Assembly: GCA_021802225.1 (NCBI GenBank)
Contig: JAKAAS010000142.1
Coordinates: 1-5,909, forward strand
Length of the DNA stretch: 5,909 nt
Direction: 5' to 3'
Origin: Bacillota bacterium
Lineage (GTDB): Bacteria; Bacillota_E; Sulfobacillia; Sulfobacillales; Sulfobacillaceae
Shown: positions 1 through 5,183 of the stretch, one piece after another
How the letters are laid out: each line of letters opens with the position of its first letter
Numbering within the stretch: the stretch's first letter is position 1
Notes under the pieces: model-generated
The model's database searches: none
Told to the model about the DNA's origin: nothing
What the model saw: the letters and a program-made list of their open reading frames with translations, nothing else
Position numbers and translations under genes: made by a program

Positions 1-1384
1 GCACAATGATTGCGCAGACCGTTTCAATATACGTCGGGTCCGGCAAGCCAATCACCGCGGCTTCTTTTATCGCGGGATGACGGATCAGCACATCCTCGAC
101 TTCCGCAGGATAAATATTTTCCCCGCCGCTGCGAATCATGTCCTTTTTCCGCCCGATAATCTTGAGGTACCCTTCGCCGTCGATCCGCCCCAAATCTCCC
201 GTGCGGCACCATCCATCTGTAAATGTCTCCTGAGTGGCCGTTGTGTTCTGCCAATATTCCTTCACCACCGCAGGGCTGCGTGTCCAAATTTCTCCAGTGG
301 CATTGCGGCCTAAGTCTTCGCCGCTGTCCCCGGCGACACGGACCTCAGCCAACGGCAGCGGGGTTCCCACCGAATCCGCGTGTTCAGTCGAGTTGCAGAG
401 GTCAAGGCTGGTGATAATCGGCGTGCCTTCCGTCAGGCCGTAGACCTGGGTCAAGCAGATATGGGGGAATCGCCGCATCAGCTCCTCGATGGCCCATGGC
501 AGCACCGGGTCCCCTCCCGAATAAATGTGACGCACGGAGCCCATGTCTGTGGAGGAAATATCCGGCAACTGCAGCAAATCGTAAATCATGAAGGGAAACA
601 AAATCGCATCGGTGACGTGATGCTCCGCCACCACGCTCAACACGCGCCGCACATTAAACTGGCCACTGCGCATAATGACCACATGCCCGCCCGCCATCAA
701 GGTCGCTAATCCCACGTCCTCGATGGCTCCCACATGGTACATGGGCCCGCTCATCAGCGCGACCGTGTTTTCGTTCAGACGCCACCGCATCACCTGCATC
801 GCCGCGAACCACAGCAGATTGCCGTGAGTCCACATCGCACCTTTGGGTCTGCCCGTCGTCCCCGACGTATACATCAGCATCGCGGGGTCCGATTCTGCAG
901 GCAGGGGGCCCACAATGTCGCCGGGATGGCCCGCCTGCAAGACATCCCAGCTGTCACTCCAATCCGGCAATCCGTCCGGGTTCGCCGTCAGCACGAGAAC
1001 TTTTTCAATGGGGAGATCTTGAGGCAACGCTTTCACCCCGGCCAAGGTCGAATCATCGAGACAGAGAATGCGCGGTTGGGCATCACGCAGAATATAGGAC
1101 AATTCCTCCGGCAGCAAACGGAAATTGATGCGGACGGCGATGGCGCCCAGTTTGGCCACCGCCAAATACATTGCCAGATATTCCGCTGAGTTGTGCATCA
1201 GTATGCCGATGCGGTCACCGCGGCCAATGCCCATATCCTGCAACACATGGGCATACTGATTGGAAATTCGGTGCAATGCGTCATAGGTCCAGGTTTCCCC
1301 TGACTCCAGCGACACGGCGGGCCGGTCGCCTGAGAACACCCGACTTTGTCCTTGGCTTTGCCGCGTAATCCATCCGATGTCCAT
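1..1384 (-). CDS. AMP-forming acyl-CoA synthetase (fatty-acid/carboxylate-CoA ligase), C-terminus cut by window edge
   Basis: Member of the ANL adenylating superfamily, which activates a carboxylic acid with ATP to an acyl-adenylate and transfers it to coenzyme A in the cytoplasm. Translating the minus strand gives 461 residues with no stop before the left edge. Motifs appear in the expected order: the P-loop MYTSGTTGRPKG at 171-182, the A5 motif VYGLTEG at 314-320, the A7 motif GWCRTGDLG at 391-399 with the ribose-binding Asp, and the A8 hinge GRKKDMIRSGGENIYPAEVE at 411-430. Relatives are usually about 500-520 residues, so roughly 40-60 residues are missing, including the A10 catalytic lysine. 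GGAGG at 1391-1395 lies 6 bases before the ATG at 1384; an adjacent in-frame ATG at 1387 is only 3 bases away, so 1384 is preferred. It lies downstream of an enoyl-CoA hydratase gene on the same strand, which suggests fatty-acid or related carboxylate catabolism. The family is certain; the substrate cannot be read from the sequence. Confidence 0.95.
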   Translation of the reverse strand, partial: MDIGWITRQSQGQSRVFSGDRPAVSLESGETWTYDALHRISNQYAHVLQDMGIGRGDRIGILMHNSAEYLAMYLAVAKLGAIAVRINFRLLPEELSYILRDAQPRILCLDDSTLAGVKALPQDLPIEKVLVLTANPDGLPDWSDSWDVLQAGHPGDIVGPLPAESDPAMLMYTSGTTGRPKGAMWTHGNLLWFAAMQVMRWRLNENTVALMSGPMYHVGAIEDVGLATLMAGGHVVIMRSGQFNVRRVLSVVAEHHVTDAILFPFMIYDLLQLPDISSTDMGSVRHIYSGGDPVLPWAIEELMRRFPHICLTQVYGLTEGTPIITSLDLCNSTEHADSVGTPLPLAEVRVAGDSGEDLGRNATGEIWTRSPAVVKEYWQNTTATQETFTDGWCRTGDLGRIDGEGYLKIIGRKKDMIRSGGENIYPAEVEDVLIRHPAIKEAAVIGLPDPTYIETVCAIIV

Positions 1385-1387
1385 CAT

Positions 1388-1574
1388 CAGCCTCCATACG
1401 ATTTGGCGTGGTCATAACCTTCTCGCTTGATTGCGGCTCCGGGTTCCTCTGATTTTTCCGGTCACGGGATTCCCGGAGGTCTGCCCTGTTTTCTTGGAGC
1501 CACCGAGTGCCCCCCTTTTGTCTTCTAACCCGCTCCTGAGTCCTTTGAGTTCGTCCGCATAGCCGTAGCTATCC
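1388..1574. other. Intergenic gap between the hydratase and synthetase genes
   Basis: These 187 bases separate two genes on the same strand. I see no gene in them and no hairpin followed by a T-run on the minus strand. Two weak inverted repeats exist. ATAGC-CGTA-GCTAT at 1559-1572 sits 2 bases past the hydratase stop codon. CTCCGGG at 1437-1443 pairs with CCCGGAG at 1472-1478 across a 28-base loop. No convincing sigma-A-type promoter was recognised for the synthetase, so co-transcription with the hydratase remains possible. Confidence 0.5.
1391..1395 (-). promoter_or_regulatory. Ribosome binding site of the acyl-CoA synthetase gene
   Basis: GGAGG on the minus strand is followed by CTG-ATG-ATG. 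It decides between two adjacent in-frame start codons: the spacing is 3 bases to the ATG at 1387 and 6 bases to the ATG at 1384. The second spacing is the more usual. Confidence 0.7.
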
Positions 1575-2360
1575 TCAGAGATCCTTCACGGGAGATGAGA
1601 ATTTAGGCTGGCGCTTCTTCACAAAGGCTTGCGGACCTTCCTTGGCATCGGCCGATGCAAAGACCTCGCGTGCGTAGAACGTTTCAAGAAGAAAAGCACG
1701 CTCTTCAGGCATATCTGCACATTTCAACACTGATTTCTTGATCGCCTGTACGGCCAAGGGACTGTTTTCTGCAATGCGTTCCGCTAATTGAATCGCCGCG
1801 GACATCAACTCGGCCTGCGGGACAACCCGGTTGATCAGCCCCATGGACAGCGCCTGCGCAGCCGTGATTGGCTCGCCCACCAAAAGCATTTCCATAGCCT
1901 GGCAATAGGGAATCTGACGCGGCAGCCGCACCGTAGATCCGGCCGCAGGAAACAACCCCCACCGGGGTTCAGGCAATCCAAACACCGCATCTTCAGCAGC
2001 CAGGCGAATATCCGTGCCCTGCATTAATTCCATGCCGCCAGCCAGACAGGCTCCATTGACCGCGGCAATTATGGGTTTAAACATGCTGAAATCCTTTAAG
2101 AAAGCCTGCAGGCGGCCTTGCGTGATCGCCAAGTTACCAGTGGTGATCCGGGGAATTAATTCCTTAAGGTCTCCGCCAGTGCAAAAGGCTTTATCCCCCG
2201 CCCCGGTGACTATCGCCACCCGCAGCTCCCCGTCATCTCTAAATTCTCCCCACACCGATGCTAAGTCGTCTAGGGCGGCGTCATTCAGACAATTCATGAC
2301 TTCGGGCCGATTGATCGTGATATAGCCTATATGATCTTTCTTGTCAAAAATAATCGACAT
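1575..2360 (-). CDS. Enoyl-CoA hydratase/isomerase (crotonase) family protein
   Basis: A complete 261-residue protein, the usual length for a cytoplasmic crotonase. The fold stabilises an enolate-type intermediate of an acyl-CoA thioester; typical members hydrate trans-2-enoyl-CoA in beta-oxidation. Visible hallmarks are the first oxyanion-hole segment AFCTGGDLKEL at 58-68 and the second, NGACLAGGMEL, at 102-112. Glu111 (GGMEL) and Glu131 (GLPEPRWG) match the positions of the two catalytic glutamates of rat mitochondrial crotonase (Glu144 and Glu164). A FPAAGSTVRLPRQI segment follows at 137-150. Hydratase chemistry is therefore plausible. The PEPRWGLF context also occurs in less well-characterised crotonases, so isomerase or other acyl-CoA chemistry is not excluded. 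The start at 2360 is chosen because GGAGG lies 6 bases upstream and MSIIFDKKDH begins the conserved domain; the frame stays open to an ATG at 2441, but the extra 27 residues look non-coding. The gene lies upstream of an acyl-CoA synthetase on the same strand and diverges from a PucR-type regulator. Confidence 0.95.
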   Translation of the reverse strand: MSIIFDKKDHIGYITINRPEVMNCLNDAALDDLASVWGEFRDDGELRVAIVTGAGDKAFCTGGDLKELIPRITTGNLAITQGRLQAFLKDFSMFKPIIAAVNGACLAGGMELMQGTDIRLAAEDAVFGLPEPRWGLFPAAGSTVRLPRQIPYCQAMEMLLVGEPITAAQALSMGLINRVVPQAELMSAAIQLAERIAENSPLAVQAIKKSVLKCADMPEERAFLLETFYAREVFASADAKEGPQAFVKKRQPKFSSPVKDL

Positions 2361-2366
2361 GGCACG

Positions 2367-2371
2367 CCTCC
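2367..2371 (-). promoter_or_regulatory. Ribosome binding site of the enoyl-CoA hydratase gene
   Basis: GGAGG on the minus strand, 6 bases before the ATG at 2360. This near-ideal site decides the start against the in-frame ATG at 2441, which would add 27 residues rich in Arg, Ala and Gly ahead of the conserved crotonase N-terminus. Confidence 0.85.
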
Positions 2372-2388
2372 GATATGGCCGGTATCCG

Positions 2389-2559
2389 TCACCAGCCGCA
2401 TTTGCGACAATGGCCCCCGCCAACGACTCCCGCGCGACCAATCAACGGCGATAACTGGCGCTGGCGGGGCTGCGCATCTGCCACAGCACGCTCGGATCCC
2501 ACCTCAGCGGAAGCCGCAACTTCTTCGGCCCCACCCGCATTGCTCTGGGGTGTCCCCAT
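2389..2559 (-). CDS. Possible 56-residue small ORF upstream of the hydratase (doubtful)
   Basis: An ATG-to-TGA reading frame on the minus strand encodes 56 residues and ends 28 bases before the hydratase start. The first half is Ala/Glu/Val-rich (AEEVAASAEVGSERAVADA around 11-29). The end carries a short CxxC, HCRKCGW, at residues 50-56. I recognise no family. There is no good ribosome binding site; only a weak GGA precedes the ATG. The region is GC-rich, where chance open frames are common. If real, it would be the first gene of the hydratase-synthetase transcript. More likely it is part of the 5' untranslated or intergenic region. Confidence 0.15.
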   Translation of the reverse strand: MGTPQSNAGGAEEVAASAEVGSERAVADAQPRQRQLSPLIGRAGVVGGGHCRKCGW

Positions 2560-2604
2560 GTTCCGATATGAAATGCCGTTCAGTATTCATCTTCTAGCAC
2601 TTGA

Positions 2605-2615
2605 GCAATTATTGC
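2605..2615. promoter_or_regulatory. Candidate operator palindrome GCAATTATTGC
   Basis: A perfect inverted repeat (GCAAT-T-ATTGC) lies between the divergent genes and overlaps the putative -35 hexamer TTGCCT at 2612-2617. A dimeric regulator bound here would cover the promoter of the PucR-type gene. The symmetry is seen directly; the operator role and the identity of the binding protein are inferred. Confidence 0.4.
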
Positions 2616-2644
2616 CTATCACAAGAATTTTTGGTATATATAAT
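2612..2644 (+). promoter_or_regulatory. Candidate sigma-A-type promoter of the PucR-like regulator
   Basis: TTGCCT at 2612-2617 is followed after 17 bases by TATATA at 2635-2640, with a TG two bases before it (extended -10). A perfect TATAAT also starts at 2639, although its spacing to the same -35 would be 21. Transcription would begin near 2648-2652, giving a leader of about 65 bases before the ATG at 2715. The -35 overlaps the GCAATTATTGC palindrome. Confidence 0.5.
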
Positions 2645-2656
2645 AGATACATAAAT

Positions 2657-2682
2657 CACAGCGGGTTTGACGGCACACTGTG
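2657..2682. repeat. Inverted repeat CACAG-N16-CTGTG in the regulator leader
   Basis: CACAG at 2657-2661 and CTGTG at 2678-2682 are inverted copies separated by 16 bases, each flanked on its outer side by an AT-rich hexamer. The right arm is also part of a small palindrome, CACA-C-TGTG, at 2674-2682. A second regulator site or a weak leader hairpin are both possible. The arms are only five bases, so chance is a fair explanation. Confidence 0.25.
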
Positions 2683-2714
2683 TAAATACCACAATGACAT
2701 GAGGTAATGGAATC

Positions 2715-4667
2715 ATGGCGCGTTCAGAGTCCTTTCAGATTTGGTCCATTCTCAGCGGGGCCCAGGGCCTAGACGATCTCCCGCGGTGCGCACGCACGGT
2801 CGCAGAACTCATCAAAGCGCCCGTACGCCTGACTTGGCCTGCTCCCTATGGTCAGCCGCAGACCGCGGACAGCCCGCACTACCACCCCGCGTGGCCGCAC
2901 CCGCCCCATACGGTCAGGATTCCCAGCACGACTTTCCCCAGCATTGCCCCGGAACTTGAAGTCCAATTTGCGCCCGGTGTTTCGTCCCCGGCTATCCCCG
3001 CAGATATTACCGAGGCCCTTGCGGAGCGCTGGAGGAGAACCCTGGCCGAAAGCATCCAAACCATTGACCAGGTATGGAATCAGATGTGGCTGACTATTCA
3101 TGCCGGGATAAAGGGATCCGGCGATCTGCTGGCGCTAATCGCCAGCGGGGCAGAGGCGGTGGCGCGCAGCGAGGCCACCGTGGTCGCAGTGCGGGACTCG
3201 CGGCTGCAAACATTGACGGTGGCCCATGCTGTGGGCTTGCGGCATTCCCTGCCCGCCATCCGCCTGCCTTTATACAGGGGTGTCGGAGGCTTCGTTTTGG
3301 AGAGTCAGGAAAGCGTGACCGTGGATAACTACCCGACCTCTCACTGGCAGGATCCCATAGTCCGCACTTGGGCGGATTCCGAGGCGCTCACAAGCGGCAT
3401 GGCAGTGCCGTTCAGCGCTTCAGAGGGAACGGACGGCGTCCTCTATGCCCTTTTCAGAAGCCCGGGCGCGCCGTCGCCGCTGGCGCTGATGGCGCTGCAG
3501 CGGTATGTCCGCTCCATTCGGCCGGTGCTATTTTCCGCGCAGAGTGCGAGTCCGTATTCCTACAGTGTGTCTCTTACCCGATTCGCTGAAAATTCTCATG
3601 CTGGCCGCCTCCTTGCCGCTTTGCGCCTCAGCCGCCGGCAAGGCGCCTGGCATCCCTTGCAAGAAGCCGCTTCTCAAGAAGGGCTGTATTTTCAAATCAC
3701 AGACGCATGGGGACAAATGCTTCACGCCTCGGCCGACATCGCTCCCACGGGTTCTCCCAATCGCACCGCCACTGTTGACGGACTGGAGCCGACGCTTCTC
3801 TCCCTGTGGTCCGGCCACACCGAGCTGCTTGCCGATGCGATCTACCCCCACCTCCTGCAGACAGTAACCCTTCTTCTCAACACTGAGACGCAGCGGGCGA
3901 ATGATCACTTGAAGGCAGGCCAGCAGTGGTTTCAGCAGATGTCCAGCCCATCCCTGGACGAGCGGCAGGATGCCCGGAAGCAGTCGGAGACCCTCGGAAT
4001 TTCTAAAGATATCGTGCAGATTTGGTGCGTGGTGTTCCCTACTCTTCCCCACAATATCCTAATAAGCCCCATGCAGGCTCTGATGCGCTACCTCGAGAGG
4101 GAAATAGATTCGGTGCCCCTTGTGGATTCTGAACGAGTGTGGTTTTTCCTGCCCCACCCCATGCCCATCGCCCGGGCCGAAGAAATGCACCAAGCCATCT
4201 CCCGGAAATTCGGGCAGTCTAGTTTTTGGGTCGGCATGCATTCAGCGCTGGATCCCGCAACCGTAAATTCCGTTCTCAGCCGAGTCCGCGAAAGTTTAGA
4301 CAATCTTGTCCTTCACCACCCCGAAGGAGGGGTGCAATTCGCCAACCGGCCTGCGCTGGAAAATTTCCTCTGTCTGCCAGAGGTCAAGAGCGCTCTCCTT
4401 TTATTTGCCGAAGAGTGGACAGGACCCGTAAGTCACTACGACCAGACCCATCATACCCAACTGATGAAAACTCTGGAATTATATCTCGCCACAGGAAGTC
4501 TCACGCAGACCGCCCAGTCACTGTACATTCACCCCAACACCGCCCGAAATCGCCTGCAGCAAATCATGAGTCTCATGCCCTCGCTGGCATGGGACGATCC
4601 CGATGTCCGCCTGGCTCTGGCACTTGCCGCCCGCGCCTGGGGAGGCAATTTTCCCACACCCTGCTAG
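2715..4667 (+). CDS. PucR/CdaR-type transcriptional regulator with GAF domain
   Basis: A 650-residue cytoplasmic DNA-binding regulator. The C-terminus is a PucR-type helix-turn-helix (about 582-642): LELYLATGSLTQTAQSLYIH followed by HPNTARNRLQQI at 606-617 and the closing DPDVRLALALAARAW. Residues 122-275 look like a GAF sensor (EATVVAVRD, then a GVGGFVLESQESVTVDN turn, then GMAVPFS and GVLYALF). Residues 290-395 resemble the extra ligand-sensing module of PucR proteins (LYFQITDAWGQMLHASAD at 324-341). About 428-540 fits the degenerate GGDEF-like domain of CdaR relatives. Residues 10-110 may be a further degenerate sensor, containing a Pro/His-rich stretch at 43-70. At 650 residues it is longer than CdaR or PucR themselves. 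The ATG at 2715 follows GAGG at 2701-2704 with 10 bases between. It diverges from the hydratase-synthetase genes and is their likely regulator, activator or repressor unknown. The family call is firm; ligand and target are inferred or unknown. Confidence 0.9.
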   Translation: MARSESFQIWSILSGAQGLDDLPRCARTVAELIKAPVRLTWPAPYGQPQTADSPHYHPAWPHPPHTVRIPSTTFPSIAPELEVQFAPGVSSPAIPADITEALAERWRRTLAESIQTIDQVWNQMWLTIHAGIKGSGDLLALIASGAEAVARSEATVVAVRDSRLQTLTVAHAVGLRHSLPAIRLPLYRGVGGFVLESQESVTVDNYPTSHWQDPIVRTWADSEALTSGMAVPFSASEGTDGVLYALFRSPGAPSPLALMALQRYVRSIRPVLFSAQSASPYSYSVSLTRFAENSHAGRLLAALRLSRRQGAWHPLQEAASQEGLYFQITDAWGQMLHASADIAPTGSPNRTATVDGLEPTLLSLWSGHTELLADAIYPHLLQTVTLLLNTETQRANDHLKAGQQWFQQMSSPSLDERQDARKQSETLGISKDIVQIWCVVFPTLPHNILISPMQALMRYLEREIDSVPLVDSERVWFFLPHPMPIARAEEMHQAISRKFGQSSFWVGMHSALDPATVNSVLSRVRESLDNLVLHHPEGGVQFANRPALENFLCLPEVKSALLLFAEEWTGPVSHYDQTHHTQLMKTLELYLATGSLTQTAQSLYIHPNTARNRLQQIMSLMPSLAWDDPDVRLALALAARAWGGNFPTPC

Positions 4668-4805
4668 CGCCTGACCGGCCTCCAGTTTTTATCAGCATTG
4701 ACGGACAGAACAACGGTTTCGGCTGTTCTCTCGGGCCCTGGACACGGTGCATCCGGGGCGCCTTATGAACTCCGGCAATGATCCGAGACTGCCAGAGAGT
4801 GAGAG

Positions 4806-4824
4806 GGCGCGTGAAAACGGCGCC
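4806..4824. other. GC-rich hairpin with GAAA loop
   Basis: GGCGCGT at 4806-4812 pairs with ACGGCGCC at 4817-4824 across a GAAA loop (4813-4816), giving seven base pairs with a single bulged G at 4820. It lies 139 bases past the regulator stop codon. No T-run follows on either strand, so it is not a standard intrinsic terminator. It could be a stem in the 3' untranslated RNA or chance. Confidence 0.35.
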
Positions 4825-5124
4825 AGGCCCGATCGAATAGTGGAAAGGCTTTCTTGTTCAAAGAGAGTATGACTGACCTTTGACAGTGAAAGGGTTTCGC
4901 AAGGAGTGTCTTTTCGATCCATTTTGGAAGAGCAGGGCACTGCGCCGATACCTCGGTGCTCGTGGTTTCAACCCTGGAGATGGAGACACCTGCTCTTGAA
5001 TCATACGGCTTGCGAATATTTTCTAATAGCTCCGGAATCCTCAGTTTGATCAAGGTGTGGTATTTCAACACACCGCCTCTGGCCCAATCACCGGCTAAGG
5101 GAAGCCTGTTTCAACCAGAGAATA

Positions 5125-5134
5125 CGGATATCCG
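5125..5134. promoter_or_regulatory. Palindrome CGGATATCCG upstream of the Rpn-like gene
   Basis: A perfect 10-base palindrome lies 6 bases before a -10-like TACAAT at 5141-5146. If TACAAT is the -10 element, transcription would start near 5153, about 30 bases before the GTG start, and the palindrome would lie between the -35 and -10. No clear -35 is visible, so the promoter reading is weak. Confidence 0.25.
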
Positions 5135-5167
5135 ATGCGGTACAATGATCCCGAATCCGAGTTTGCT

Positions 5168-5174
5168 AAAGGAG
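5168..5174 (+). promoter_or_regulatory. Ribosome binding site of the Rpn-like gene
   Basis: AAAGGAG lies 9 bases before the GTG at 5184. It supports that GTG as the start over the in-frame ATG at 5145, which has no purine-rich site upstream. Confidence 0.6.
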
Positions 5175-5183
5175 CAATCCGCG

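Larger units (their letters stand above)
2361..2714. other. Divergent intergenic control region
   Basis: These 354 bases separate the minus-strand hydratase from the plus-strand regulator. Composition changes sharply inside it. About 2372-2560 is GC-rich and holds only the doubtful small ORF. About 2580-2700 is AT-rich and carries a promoter-like sequence for the regulator, a perfect palindrome and a CACAG/CTGTG inverted repeat. Promoters for both directions should lie here. I could not identify a convincing minus-strand promoter for the hydratase. Other open frames crossing this region on the plus strand look like chance. Confidence 0.75.
4668..5183. other. Long intergenic region without a convincing gene
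   Basis: About 515 bases follow the regulator stop codon. Overlapping minus-strand open frames exist (4692-4940 and 4763-5071). They have no recognisable domain, no good ribosome binding site and cover each other in different frames, so I treat them as chance. The plus frame of the following Rpn-like gene is open back to about 4890, but the extra residues match nothing I recognise. Weak inverted repeats include AGAACA/TGTTCT at 4707-4729 and a stronger hairpin at 4806-4824. A perfect TTGACA occurs at 4880-4885 but has no matching -10. No T-tract terminator was found after the regulator. Confidence 0.6.

Noticed and set aside
24..1368. Several plus-strand and one minus-strand open frames inside the acyl-CoA synthetase region
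   Set aside because: All overlap the minus-strand synthetase frame, whose ordered ANL motifs leave no doubt about the coding frame; the others are shadows.
2361..2441. N-terminal extension of the hydratase to an ATG at 2441
   Set aside because: The ATG at 2360 has GGAGG 6 bases upstream and begins directly at the conserved crotonase N-terminus; the 27 extra residues look like translated intergenic DNA.
2667..2695. TTGACG followed by CACAAT as a second regulator promoter
   Set aside because: The -10 matches only four of six bases and the start would leave a leader of only about a dozen bases, overlapping the ribosome binding site; the upstream extended -10 promoter is better.
4707..4729. AGAACA/TGTTCT inverted repeat as a terminator for the regulator
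   Set aside because: A six-base AT-containing stem with an 11-base loop and no T-run after it does not meet the pattern of an intrinsic terminator.
4880..4908. Perfect TTGACA as a promoter for the Rpn-like gene
   Set aside because: No -10-like hexamer occurs 16-18 bases downstream, and the site is about 300 bases from the GTG start.
4692..5071. Two overlapping minus-strand open frames between the regulator and the Rpn-like gene
   Set aside because: They occupy the same DNA in different frames, show no recognisable motif and lack a good ribosome binding site.
4960..5120. Repeated TTTCAA-type segments (near 4966, 5064 and 5109) that recall CRISPR repeat ends
   Set aside because: Only about six bases are shared, spacing is irregular (about 98 and 45 bases) and no repeated unit of CRISPR length exists.
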